A stretch of 64,000 bases of DNA from Boesenbergia rotunda (GCA_024364735.1 JAGFNQ010004737.1:1-64000), one strand, 5' to 3'; counted from the stretch's first letter, positions 43,753-55,773 are shown. Translations and numbers: made by a program. Notes: a model not told the origin generated them from the letters alone.

Positions 43753-46393
43753 GACGGGTCCGATGCGTATGTGTATCGACTATCGGGCATTAAACATGTG
43801 ACCGTAAAGAACAGGTACCCTCTACCCAGGATAGATGACCTGTTCGATCAGTTAAAGGGAGCTACGGTTTTCTCTAAGATTGATCTGAGGTCTGGTTATC
43901 ACCAAGTCCGGGTGAAAAATGAGGATATACCCAAAACTGCTTTCCGGACAAGATACGGACATTATGAGTTCGTAGTGATGCCGTTCGGAGTTACTAATGC
44001 TCCGGCAATATTCATGGACCTTATGAATCGGATTTTCTCGGCATTTCTCGACAGATTTGTGATCGTCTTCATCGACGACATCCTTATTTATTCGAGGACT
44101 TCCGAAGAGCATGCAGAGCACCTGGGTATAGTATTACAGATTCTTCAGAAAGAACAACTGTATGCTAAATTTTCTAAATGTGAGTTCTGGCTGAATCAAG
44201 TATCATTCTTGGGGCATATCATCTCCAAGGACGGAGTGATGGTCGACCCAATTAAAATTGAGGCCGTAAGTAACTGGTCCAGACCCAAGAATGCTAGCGA
44301 GGTCAGGAGTTTTCTGGGGCTAGCCGGATATTACAGAAAATTCGTAGAGAACTTCTCTCGAATTGCGGCTCCTATGACAGCTCTGACAAAGAAAGATAAG
44401 AAATATATCTGGACCGACGAATGCGAGAAGAGTTTCTCTGAACTGAAAAGGAGACTGACTAGCGCTCCTATATTGACTCTTCCGGAAAATGATACGGGTT
44501 TCGATATGTACAGCGACGCATCCAAACTTGGACTCGGAGCTGTACTTATGCAAAATGGGAAGGTAATTGCCTATGCCTCTAGGCAACTGAAGGAACATGA
44601 AAAGAATTATCCTACCCATGATTTGGAACTAGCAGCGGTGGTCTTTGCGCTGAAAACATGGAGGCATTATTTATATGGCACTCAGTGCAAGGTCTTTACT
44701 GATCACCAGAGTCTGCGGTATTTCTTCACCCAGAAAGACCTGAATATGCGACAACGCCGATGGCTCGAGTTGGTCAAGGACTATGACTGTGAGATCCTGT
44801 ACCATCCGGGAAGAGCCAACAAGGTAGCGGATGCTCTCAGTAGAAAATCATGTGCTACATTGTTGTCTTTATCAGCTTTGTCACAACCCTTAGGGAAAGA
44901 GATTATGGATTTCGGAATCGAGATTATATCGGGACAGCTTTCTACTCTACAGATTGCGCCGACATTATTTGATGGTATTCTGGAGAAGCAGAATCTTGAT
45001 CCGAGTCTTCAGAGAATCAAGCAAGAGATTCTTGAAGGCAAGGGCGAGGGATTCCGGATTTCCGATAGTGGAGTTTTATATCTCCGGGATCGATTATGCG
45101 TTCCCGACGACTCCGACTTACGGACAAGGATACTCGAGGAAGCTCACAGCACACCTTACGCGATGCATCCTGGGTCTACCAAGATGTATCAAGATCTGAA
45201 AGGTAAATTTTGGTGGTCCGGCATGAAGAAAGATGTAGCCCATTATATTAGTATGTGTTTGACCTGCCAGAGGGTCAAAGCAGAACACCAGAGACCTGGG
45301 GGAGTTCTGCAGCCTCTACCTATTCCCGAGTGGAAATGGGAGGACATATCTATGGATTTTATATCAGGGCTGCCTCGGACTACAAATGGATATGATAGTA
45401 TATGGGTAATTGTAGACCGGCTGACCAAGTCCGCGCATTTTCTGGCTATCAGGATGACTTATTCAGTTGAGCAGTTGGCTCAACTGTACGTCAAGGAGAT
45501 TGTCCGACTACACGGGGTTCCCAAGACCATCGTCTCTGACCGAGATGGTCGATTTACTTCTGATTTTTGGGGACACGTGCAGAAGGCCCTTGGCACGAAG
45601 CTGAAGTTCAGTACAGCCTTTCACCCCCAGACTGACGGGCAGACTGAACGAGTAAACCAGATACTAGAAGATATGTTACGGGCTTGCGTCTTGGACTTCA
45701 AGGGAAGCTGGTGTCGATACCTGAGCCTGGCAGAGTTTGCTTATAACAATAGTTATCAGGCTACTATCGGGATGGCACCGTACGAAGCACTGTACGGAAG
45801 AAAATGCAGATCTCCTTTATGCTGGCATGAGAGTGGTGAAAGAAGGAGATGGGACTCCAGATTGATATTGTCAATGAGACCACTCAGGCTATTAAGAATA
45901 TCCGCCAGAGATAGAGACTGCACAGAGTCGGCAGAAGAGCTACGCTGATAAGCGACGCAGACCGCTTGAGTTCGAGGTTGGGGATTCGGTATTTCTGAAG
46001 GTAGCCCCTATGAAAGGGGTGATGAGATTCGGAAAGAAGGGGAAACTGAGTCCACGATACGTGGGACCCTACCAGATTTTGAGACGAGTAGGCAAAGTGG
46101 CCTACGAACTGGAGTTACCGTCAGAAATGGCGGCTATCCACAACGTCTTCCACGTGTCGATGCTCAAGAAGTGTATCCCTGATGCAATTCAAATTATAGA
46201 ACCCCCACCAGTGCAAGAACAAGAGAGTCCTAGTTCCGAACACCGACCGATCCAGATCCTCGATCGGGAAGTTAAAAGACTAAGGAACAAGGAAATATCC
46301 TTAGTGAAAGTTCTGTGGCGGAACGAGCAGTTCGAAGAAGCCACCTGGGAACAGGAAGATACGATGCGATCAAAGTATCCGGAACTATTTTAA
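43753..46393 (+). pseudogene. Element H pol: RT, RNase H and integrase (three frameshifts)
   Basis: RT starts with MRMCIDYRALN in one frame and, after a one-base loss near 43795, continues VTVKNRYPLPRIDDL, with the catalytic FIDDIL (VIVFIDDILIYSR) intact. RNase H follows (YSDASKLGLGAVLMQ, HDLELAAVVFALK, TDHQSLRYFF, VADALSRKS). The integrase has HPGSTKMYQ and CLTCQRVKAEHQ, the DDE set (MDFISG, VSDRDGRFTSDFW, HPQTDGQTERVNQ) and an ATWEQED end. Frameshifts near 45843 and 45911 split the integrase C terminus; the last part (46010-46393) is open to the stop. The enzyme cores are well kept, so the copy is rather young. Confidence 0.88.
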
Positions 46394-46428
46394 AGTTCGG
46401 GACGAACTTTTTATAAGAGATGTAGGAT
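46394..46428 (+). promoter_or_regulatory. Element H hairpin and altered polypurine tract
   Basis: AAGTTCGGGACGAACTT is followed by AAGAGATGTAGGAT, which compares poorly with the AAGAGGGGGAGGAT about 85 bases further on inside the LTR. The better tract lies within the LTR copy. Confidence 0.6.
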
Positions 46429-49175
46429 TGTAACACCCCAACTTTTTACAATATGAAATACCTGGGGAATTGTTTAAAGTTCGGGACGAACTTTCTATAA
46501 GAGGGGGAGGATTGTAACACCCCAAATTTGTCAATGTAAAATCATGACAATGTATGAAAATGATTATAAGGAAATGATATGAATTTCATGCAATCACATG
46601 CTATGAAATATTATATGCATGAAATATTATATTCATGAGATATTATTATCATGAAATATTAGCATGAAATATTATATTCATGAATATGGAATATTAAAAA
46701 TATTATGAAATAATATTTTTGGGATATTATGAAATATTCTGAATTCATACAATATTATTCATATTATGAAATTTCATGATGGGCTTGGTTTATTGGGCTT
46801 GGAAATGAATGGTGTTAAAAAGAAAGTGCAAAGTGGAGGAAGCAAGGATTGAACCTTGGACCTCCTAGTTGCACTCACCATGTCATAACCAATGAACCAA
46901 GCAATATTTCATGTAGAAGGAGAAAGGAACATGCTTGTTAAGTGTGTAAGAGTGAAGAGACATGCTTCTTCACAAGAGGTGTATAAATAGGATAAAGAGA
47001 AGGAAGTTAGAGGAAGTTACTCACTCTTTCTTCCTCCTTTCTTCTTCTTGCCGAAAACCTCTCTCTCCCCTTTGCCATTTTCGAAACCAATACCTAAGGG
47101 TTCTAACCCTAGGGCAAGTGCAAGGAAGGGAAGCCAAGTACCATCTCATTCTACCAAGACCAAGGAGTCTTAGAGGAAAGATTTGAAGAAAAAGGATCTT
47201 CGCATACCCTTCAAGTGTGGGGTACCCTACAACTAAGAGAAGGCGAAATTCCAGCGCTAGGATGTAAGAATCCTCTCGCCTGCAGTATAATGGTTTATGC
47301 ATGATTTCCTTGTGTTCTTGTTTTGGAAAAAGGGGAGTTCTCTTTAGAGGACTTTCGGCCACCCTAGGAAAAAGGTCCAAGAGAGGATTTTAATCACACC
47401 TTGATGCATGCTAGTACCCCTAGGGATTTTATACATATAGGTGTTGTTTCCAAATTTTTGGAAGGACAAAAAAATAGGGTTTAGGCCCCTACAACTTTCG
47501 GCCACCCCCTTGAGAGGAGGCCTTGGTTCCTTTTGTTACATGATTATATCCCTTAAACTTTAAGGTATATGTGTAGGTGTTTTCTTAATGATGTTATGTA
47601 CAAATTCTAGGGTTTACCCCTTGTGTAGGTTTCGGCCAAGACCTAGGAAATTGGGTTAGTGGATGCTAATCTCACTTGAGGGTTAAACCATGGTTAAATT
47701 GTTAACATGAAATATACTAGAGGTGTTTGTATGAATGCTTGGTGGGAAAACCAAATTCTTTATTCGTATATTTCGGCCAACCCTAGTTCTAGGGTTGGGA
47801 AGTACCTAATGAGACCATGAAGCATGCTAATACATATGTGATATGTGTATAATTTATGTGACTTATTTTGTTGGATGTAAAAACATGCCTTGTAGCCCAT
47901 GGGGCACCTTGATGATATGAGCATGATGTGGTTGATAATATGCTTTAAAGGGATACTCTATTAAAACTGGGATCAAGAGCACCCGAATGCGTGGTGTGTC
48001 CCTAGGGGATCAAGAGCACCCGAATGCGTGGTGTGTCCCTTTGAGAAGTGATTAAAGAGTACCTTTAGGCATATACTTATATGAGTAATTGCATGATAAA
48101 TTACTTTACTTTGGAAAGTTGTCTACCCGACTCGGAAGGGGGTCGTTAAACAAATCCAATGAGCATGTACGGAAGGGTCATGGCATTGGTAGGACGGAAG
48201 GGTCCTGCTCTAATTAGATTGGTGGCTCGCTACCCCAATTTCATTAGGGAACGCGCATGATGATGTGGTACGACAACTGGGCCCTGGATGATGATATGTT
48301 ATTTTGAAGTACTTACCATTATGGAACTTTTTGAAAAACATGTTGTTCTCTTTATGAGATAATCTTGTTCTGTAAGTACTTAGAGATATTTGATGTAATG
48401 TTTATGATGCTTGATGAGATGCTTATGATGCATGATGCTTTGATAAGATGCTTATGATGCATGATGCTTTGATGAGATGCTTATGATGCTTATAATCTTG
48501 TTCTATTTTGATTACTGAGTACATGATATGATGTATCGATATGGTTTTGCGAGTAGGCCCGGATTCTTACTAAGCATGTTTTGCTTATTAGTTTATGTAT
48601 TGTCTTATGCTGCAGATAGCGGTAAGAAATACTCAAACTAAAGGAAAAGGCAGAGGGGAGGCTAGAGGATGTGTGTGGTGATGGCTCGGGAAAGAATAAA
48701 AGATTCTATCTACCTTGTTTTATCTAGAATCTAAACTGCTTCCCTATGAAATTGTATTGTTATACTCTGAACATGTGATGACTAAGTTAGTGACATGAAA
48801 CCTATGTCATGCTAGATAAATAGTATTTAAATCTTATTGTATGCGTATTAGGTGAAATGCTGTAGATTTCCTATGTCTGTTTCTTTGAATGTTTCTTTGA
48901 CATGTATCTAAGACTAGACAACTCATGTTATATTCTTACTTAGGATTCCATGCTATAGTGTGTGTTAAATGATTTTCCGATTAGGTTGTAAATGCATGTA
49001 GATATAAAAGAAATGAAAAATCTTGCTTGGTGAATTAATCCTTAATAAGCATGCTTACTACACTACATGTAATGTAACTATTTAGTTCTGGAATATACAT
49101 GCTTTATTTGATTAATGATATGAATGTATGGACCGTAACCCCGCCTTAAGGGTAGATATAAGGACGGGCGTTACA
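46429..49175 (+). repeat. Element H 3' LTR (about 2.75 kb)
   Basis: It runs from TGTAACACCCC to GGGCGTTACA. It is colinear with the 5' LTR, including the internal duplicated start, tRNA-like segment (46838-46909), TATA box and TTTCGGCCA motifs, but with scattered substitutions and deletions. The LTRs are clearly more diverged than those of L. Confidence 0.85.
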
Positions 49176-49449
49176 CATGCTAGTCTCCATGCATTAATAT
49201 TGTCCCTGAATATTAATGCTTGACTAGGAATAATTTAGTTTAGTATTCTCTACATTATCTCACTATCTATTTAACCAATCGATATAATGTTGATAAGAAC
49301 CTACTACACAAGGACATTATTATACTTAGTTATCTGACACAAAAATAAAATAAGTATAATAACCAAACATGCATTTATTAATGATAGAATATGATACAAA
49401 AAGTCCCTAGTCAATCATCACATAATTGGCTCTAGGGCTCCTACTAACA
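49176..49449 (-). repeat. Q1: 5' end of a copia-type LTR, - strand
   Basis: On the - strand this starts TGTTAGTAGGAGCCC at 49449 and runs to the H boundary. Its first-inserted end resembles the TGTTAG start of element A. About 93 bases (49176-49268) are an inverted copy of 49787-49879. Confidence 0.65.
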
Positions 49450-49784
49450 ATTGCATCATGTGCATATTATGAATTGTGCATTTGTTTGTGTTTACTGCAT
49501 TTGTTTGAGCTATGATTGCTGTATTTGATTGGCATGCATACATAGTTATGATTTGTATTTATTATGATATAGATCTGCTCGGCAGTACGAGCTATCTATT
49601 GAGGTATTATGGGGATTTCTGATATGCCCCTGCATATTACATTGATTTTCAGGTATTGTTTTCGTTCAAATGCATTTGATTTATGTTCTTTATTCCCGAG
49701 ACTTATACCCTTTATTCTATATGCTATATTTTTTTTATATACTAGGCATTTATCCATTCTTATATCCGTAGAGTTCGCCCTAAC
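49450..49784. other. Unassigned stretch between inverted LTR fragments
   Basis: This is AT-rich and gene-free, with no repeat of other parts of the window that I can see. It could be host or older TE sequence. Confidence 0.4.
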
Positions 49785-51285
49785 TCAAATAGTGAGATGA
49801 TGTAGAAAATACTACACTAAATCATTCCTAGTCAAGCATTAATATTCAGGGACAATATTAATGCATGTAGACTAGCATGTAGGTCAATTGATAACTTGAG
49901 CTCAGAAGTCATGGATATGTGATATCAAGTTGACACATGGGTAGACATTAGAGAATGTGTACTGAATTGACCCGTCATGAGAAAGTTTCATAGATTGTCA
50001 TATGAGTGTCCTCATAAACTTTCTCATGTGACTATTAGTATGAATAGCCCTTAAACCTGAAGTCACTATGGTTCCCTACATAATGAGTTATGTATTTTGG
50101 TATAGTCAAATGTCACCCATAAGAGGCTGAACTATAAAGGTGATCATTGTGTATGTAATGAATTAAGCGGAGGGATGTGAGTGATGTAGATGTAATCTAT
50201 CCCTCCCATATGACCAGAGTGATATCTGTTGGCCCCTTGATCGAGTAGAACTATTAAAACGCATGATCATACTCAAATGAGTCAATATAAGATATTGAGC
50301 TCATTTGTTTAAGTGAGTCTACTTGGGGTCAAGAAACACAAAGATTGATATCGAGGATGACACAGTCTATGCCTCATTGGTCAATCTAAATATCGAGGAT
50401 AGAAGGACAAGATCATGCATTGTCATAGTCACGGAGGTTAAGTCGGATCTCGACTTTCTCATCACTTAGGTAGCAATGATGTATTACTAGATGTCGCTCA
50501 TTACTTATATGTCTAAAGCAGTTAGACACATTGTCAACGTTACGAGAACCTATTGGGTCACACACTAAGAACACGATGCTTTGGAGATTAATTGCTCTTA
50601 GTTTGAGTAAGATTTGATCCAAATTGGATTAATTGAGTTAGACTCAAGTGAATCCAATTGGATTATGGGATTAAGTCTAATTTGAGTTAGACTCATTTAG
50701 ATTAGACTCAATCACATTTCAATGAGACATTAATTCATTAAAATGTTTAATGAATTAATAATAGAGGAAGATGAATAATTTTCTCTTCATTAGATGAAAA
50801 GAGGGTGAATAGTCAAAAATGTGAAACATGTGTTTTATTAGTTTTATTGGCTTTAATGTGGGGAAGCTAAAAAGACAAACTCTTCATATTCATGAGATGA
50901 ATATAAATTATTTCATTTTGGATGAGACTTAGTGATTTTTCTTCCTCTCTTCCTCCTCTTATCCCTCTTTGGTCGAAACCCATCTTTGGGGTTCTTGGTG
51001 TTTTGTGAACTACCTCAAGTTGCTAACACAACTAAGGTAGTTCTTCTCTGAAGTTGAGATTTCATGTTCGTGTGGATATGCATAGAGGCACGGACACTTG
51101 AACGTGCAAGAGATCCGACATACCTTGGACAGTGGGATAAACGAAGACTACGCTCCAAAGGTATACACTTTAGAGAGATCTATTAGATAGATGAACTTCG
51201 TAAAAATTTTCTTTCACATGGATCGCTTGAGGGATCCTTTTTTCATTGCGAATTTTATTATTTTGTCGCATAGGATACCCTGCAA
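49785..51285 (+). repeat. Q2: copia-type LTR fragment, + strand
   Basis: This continues the Q1 LTR family on the other strand, starting inside it. It lacks coding sequence and resembles long Angela/Tork LTRs in layout: an AT-rich middle, a CT-rich stretch at 50940-50965 and a final exon-like GATCCGACATACC region. The true CA end is missing at the join to Sirevirus sequence near 51285. Confidence 0.55.
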
Positions 51286-51790
51286 ATAGGGTATGTCTTA
51301 CCCTACCTGACTCCTTAGATAGATTTTCCTAATGTACTATCATCTCGCCCCACCCTGGTACTAGGTTATGCAAGTTTCAATCATGTCTAGTCCTTAACTA
51401 ACCATTTCTAACCTAAGCATGACAATTTTGAAAAAGTTAAATAAACAAGCAAACAAGCAATCAGAAAGGTTTATCTAATAATAGAAATAGTCATTCTATT
51501 GGCTCTTCTTGGATCAAAACCTCGATACGGTCTATCTAAGTAATGAATTTGATCCTTGGGGATCCAATAATGGTTTGGTCTAGCTTGACTTGTTAAGCTA
51601 AGTTTAGGGACCTATGCTTGGACTCGGGTGCTATTACGGTCCACAATAGAAAAGTACGATCTATATCACAAGTTGGTTTTGTATCCAAGTTTATATCGGT
51701 TAAGGATAACCTTTTGTTTTCCAAGAATCATATCAAGATTCTTGAAACCCAAAGTAAACCATTCTAGGTGTTGATTGCGGGTTTCCTAAG
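51286..51790 (-). pseudogene. Old Sirevirus gag end and gag-pol spacer fragment
   Basis: The sequence is colinear with the spacer and coiled-coil end of gag in B (about 5800-6250), including TACTATCATCTC, CCTTGGGGATCCAATAATG and TTTTCCAAGAATCATATCAAG. It is too diverged to hold a frame. Its age contrasts with the well-kept element M beside it. Confidence 0.6.
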
Positions 51791-52154
51791 CGAATACCGG
51801 GTCACTCATGGGAAACCTCTCCATCTCCATGGATCAAAAATTTTCAATCCGAATGGAGACATATTTCCCAAAACGACCGTCTCGTCGTCGTACTAATTGA
51901 TTCAAGTTACAACTTGGCCAAACTTGTTGTTCAAGCCTTGTAACTCGCCTAACCAATTAGTTGCGGAATAGACGATAAGCGAATCACCAATTTTTGTGTT
52001 TGTTATCAGGGTCCAAGATAATTAATTATCATAATTAATTAACAAATAATTAACTACAATGATAATTAATTAAACCATATGAAATGATAGAAATCAAAGG
52101 AACCAAAGAGAAAGTTGTACCTCTCATTACCTCACGATCTTCTATTGTATGACT
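51791..52154. other. AT-rich unassigned stretch left of element M
   Basis: I see no gene or family match. It contains a run of AATTAATTA motifs near 52020-52075. The last five bases before M (GACTT or similar) would be its target duplication. Confidence 0.4.
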
Positions 52155-53175
52155 TGTTGGTGCAGGCAGCACTTAAGTCAAACCTGGGTTTTGATAATGG
52201 CAAAGTGTTCAGAAGTTAAGATGTTATTGTTATCTAACTTGTTCACTGAGTGTGCAGGAAGAAGTCCTAGGTACACTAGGCAAGAAGTCCTGACCAGAAG
52301 TTGGGCAAAGAAGTCCTGGTCAAGGACTGGGCAAGAAGACCTGACCGAAAGTCGGGCAAAGAAGTCTTGGTCGAGGACTGGGCACGAAGTCCTGGCAAGG
52401 GGCTGGGCACCGAAGACCTGATCAAAAGTTGGGCAAGAAGACCTGACCGGAGGTTGGGCATGAAGACCTGGTCAGGTGGATTGGGCAAAAGTCCAACCGG
52501 AGGAGCCGGTTGGCAAAAGGTAAACTCTCCTGAGAGGAGTAGGTGAGGACACGTTCCCTATCGTGGGCACAGTAGGCGTCAGTTCGACCTAGGGTTCCAT
52601 TTGGGAGACCCGAAGTCAGAACCAAGACAACTACAGCTATAATTAATACTTGTTATGTTTTTTGGGACTAACCTAAGTTGCAGGGTCGAAGGACTGGTCA
52701 TCTGCAAGTGAGGTACTTCACTAGGCCTAGGCGCCCGAATGGAGACAGGTGCCTGTATGGATACGGGAGCCCAAGAGTGAAGGCAAAACCCAAAAGATAT
52801 CTACGAAGCCTCTGGACCAAGCCGGATCAGGTGCTCGTGAGGTCACAGGCGCCCCAATCAGCTCAGGCGCCCAAGTAGGGGAGGATAAGCGCTAACCGAG
52901 CCCGCGGATAAGGATTCGCGGATCGAAGGGCACGTGTCAGGCGCCCCCAATATCACAGGCGCTTGTATGAGCACTATAAAAGGGGCTCGACCCCAAGGCT
53001 TCAACATCACTTTTCTCAATGCTCCAAAGCTTTTCGTTGAAGTGCTACGCCCCGGCAAACTCCGACTTCGAGATCCCAGCGCCGACGACGACCCTCTGCT
53101 CCGAAATTCGATCCACATCGGGCGTCGGTAACGAAAAGTGTAGCAATTTCAATTTCCTGAAATACTCCTGTACTT
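52155..53175 (+). repeat. Element M 5' LTR, first piece
   Basis: It starts TGTTGGTGCAGG and has a GACTGGGCACGAAGTCCTGG-type array (52255-52480), the GGCGCCC zone, CACGTGTC at 52931-52938 and TATAAAAG at 52975-52982. TACTT (53171-53175) is the duplicated target of K. Confidence 0.85.
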
Positions 53176-54100
53176 TGATAGATCGATCGGCGTGCTAGAG
53201 GGGGGGTGAATAACACTTTTTCGGTTGAATCTCTACAAGGTTGTTAGCGCAGCGGAAATAATAATATGCAAAAGAATATAAGAACAATGCTAACAACAAT
53301 ACTTTACTTGGTATCCACCCAGATGGGTGACTAATCCAAGGATCCACGCACGACACCACTTCCACTATGAAAAATCTCCTTCAGGTGGAGAAACCTTTAC
53401 AGTGGTGGCCTTCCTCTTTACAAAATGAAGTAAATGAGAGAGAGAGGAAGTTGAGAAAGCTTTTCACATCAGCAGCACTTCGTTATAGTACGGAACCGTA
53501 CCGTCCACGTGCAAAAAGGTCCTCCTTTTATAGGAGAACAGGACAAACTCGCAGTCTGTCCAGCCCCACACCAGTCGACTGCCCCTGGGGCAGTCGACTG
53601 GTCTAGCATTAATTGCTAGCCAACGGCTAGTTTTAGGGGGTATACCAGTCGACTGCCTCTGGGCCAGTCGACTGGTAGAAGGCTGAAAACCTTCTGTGAG
53701 TTTTGGCAGTCGACTGCCCTATGGCCAGTCGACTGCCCACTCACTCCCAGCCAATCTCCACATAGTCCTTCATGTGTGCCTTCAGGTTCACTCCTTGGCT
53801 CGCCCCTTGAAGTCATCTTTCTCTGGCTCTCATCCCTCGGATGCGCACACAAGCCTCCCTTGGCTTGCCTCCATGCTACCCTTTACGTGTGCCCTTGAAG
53901 TCCACTTCCCGGCTTGCCCTTGGAGTCCTCCTCCCGCGGCTCTCGTCCCTCGGATATGTTCACCAAGTGTGATTTTCCAAGTCCTGCAAACTCAATCACA
54001 CATATCAAATACAATATAACTCTCTAACCTTAAACATATTCACACACACACACATCAAAACCATGATCTTCCAATCATTTAAGGGCCGATTGCCTCAATA
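53176..54100 (-). mobile_element. K: solo LTR (925 bp) with TACTT target duplication
   Basis: TACTT at 53171-53175 and again at 54101-54105 flanks a 925-base segment in the middle of M's LTR. Read on the - strand it starts TATTGAGGC (probably once TGTTGAGGC), has a TATA box (TATAAAAG, 53525-53532) and ends with the C-run then CTCTAGC signature and ATCTATCA. No internal region is present, so it is a solo LTR left by LTR-LTR recombination. It carries three pairs of CAGTCGACTG palindromes (53571-53735). Small open frames inside are not supported. Confidence 0.8.
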
Positions 54101-54291
54101 TACTTAACTTGAAAATCTTTTTGCGTGATTATAGTATTGCCCAAAGTAAACGGTCAAGGACCATGGGCCTTGGAGTAGGAGCCGACCGCGACTCCGAACC
54201 AAGTAAAAAATAGACTTGTGTTCTTGTGCATTTAATTTCTTTCCGTTGCGAATCTGCTCTATCTTAATCCGAAAAGATTTTAACGATATTC
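54101..54291 (+). repeat. Element M 5' LTR, second piece
   Basis: This resumes the M LTR after K (ATTGCCCAAAGTAAACGGTC, matching about 55579-55600 of L). It ends GATATTC, where L inserted, with TATTC (54287-54291) duplicated at 61255-61259. Confidence 0.85.
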
Positions 54292-55771
54292 TGTTGGTGC
54301 AGGAAGCACCATATCGAACCTTGTTTTGATATTGGCAAAGCATTCAAAGTTTAGTTTGTTTGTGATCTAACGTTGTTCACTAAGTGTGCAGAGACAAAGT
54401 CCTGGCGAAGGAATGCTAGGCACCTGGCGAAGGACTGCCAGGATACAAAGCCCTAGCGAAGGACTGCTAGGCACCTGGCGAAGGACTGCCAGTATCCAAG
54501 CCCTAGCGAAGGACTGCAAGGCACCTGGCGAAGGACTGCCAGTATCCAAGCCCTAGCGAAGGACTGCTAGGCAACTGGCGAAGGACTGCCAGTATCCAAG
54601 CCCTAGCGAAGGACTGCTAGGCAACTGGCGAAGGACTGCCAGTATTAAAGCCCTAGCGAAGGAGTGCTAGGCACCAGGCGAAGGACAGCTCGGCATACAA
54701 GACCTGACAAAGGACCGTCAGGCAAAAGTCCAACCAAAGGAGCGGTTGGCATCAGGTAAATTCTCCCGAGAGGAGTAGGTGAGGACGCGTTCCCCGTCGA
54801 GGGAACAGTAGGCGTCGGTTCGACCCAGGGCTCCATTTTGGAGACCAAAGTCAGAACCAAGACAGCTAAGGCTGTATAAAATAATAATTATTTTATTGTG
54901 TTTTGGACTAACCCTTGATGCAGGACCGAAGGAACGTGTGTCTGCAACTCAGAGAGCCTCAAAGGAGTGAGGCAACAGCTGAGTAAGGCGCCCTGAGTGT
55001 CCAGGGCGCCCTCAAGGTGAACCAGAACCAAGCGAAGCAAAATGGGCTTCGGCTGCTTACTGGGCAAGGCGCCCTCAGCAGCCAAGGCGCCCTCGTCAGC
55101 CAGGGCGCCCTCAGCGCCGAAGGCGCCCTCAGGAGCCAAGGCGCTTCGCGCCTAAGCCAGCAAAGGCGATCAACTCTATCCAGCCGAGAAGACCGGGTCA
55201 ACCAAGGTGCCCTCAGCGACCAGGGCGCCCCAGAGGTCAAACCTCATCCCTATTCCGGTGGGATAACGCTTGACCGAGCAAAGCACGGATCGGATGACAC
55301 GTGGCAGGGCGACCCCGACGTCCAGGGCGCCCTAGGTGCTATAAATAGCACCCCTCGACCCCAAGCTTGAAATCAACTTCGCTCCAACGCTTCCATACTC
55401 TTCTGTGCTCACGCCCTGCTCCGGAAACTGCCCAACTCGAGCCGACGACGTCCCGCTGCTCCGGAAAGTCAACCTACAACCGGACGTCGGTAAAAGAAGA
55501 GTTTCAATTTTTAATTTACAGTTTACCTTGCTATACTTGTAATCTCCTTTTTGTAAACTGAATTTGCGCTCATATAGAATTGCCCAAAGTAAACGATCAA
55601 AGATCGTGGGCCTTGGAGTAGGAGTCGACACAGGCTCCGAACCAAGTAAAAATCTCTGTGTCCCTTGTGTTGGTTTTGTTTTTGTTTAATTCCGTTGCGT
55701 ACGTACTCTTTAATAAAATCCGAAAGTTTTCCGATATTCACCCCCCCTCTATCGGGCACCTCGATCCAACA
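54292..55771 (+). repeat. Element L 5' LTR (1.48 kb)
   Basis: It has an array of CTGGCGAAGGACTGCCAG and CTAGCGAAGGACTGCTAG hairpin units (54400-54690), a zone of GGCGCCC palindromes (54988-55330), the G-box CACGTGGC (55298-55305), a TATA box inside a short hairpin (55335-55352) and a C-run then CTCTATCGGG end. Confidence 0.9.
55335..55352 (+). promoter_or_regulatory. Core promoter of L LTR: TATA box within an inverted repeat
   Basis: GGTGCTATAAATAGCACC is a perfect 7-base-arm inverted repeat whose centre is the TATA box. CACGTGGC lies about 35 bases upstream. The 3' LTR has the same at about 60817-60834. Confidence 0.65.
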
Positions 55772-55773
55772 AG

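Larger units (their letters stand above)
39715..49175 (+). mobile_element. Element H: Tekay/Del-like Ty3/gypsy element with both LTRs and a 7-N gap
   Basis: It has a 5' LTR (39715-42679), primer site, predicted leader intron, first ORF, gap, RT-RNase H-integrase and 3' LTR (46429-49175). The family is shared with G but its LTR differs in length and sequence. The left flank CCAAT and right flank CATGC do not match. The 7 Ns at 43746-43752 lie where the rest of gag and protease should be, so the two halves may have been joined by assembly. Confidence 0.83.

Noticed and set aside
49176..49879. MITE with 93-bp terminal inverted repeats
   Set aside because: The arms continue into LTR sequence on one side each and one arm is bounded by H; no target duplication seen.
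53367..54019. Frames inside solo LTR K
   Set aside because: No domain; they overlap the palindrome repeats and the LTR promoter.
54959..55370. Frames of alternating EGAL/APSALRAPW peptides (also 60334-60852)
   Set aside because: Translations of GGCGCC-rich LTR repeats on both strands; not genes.
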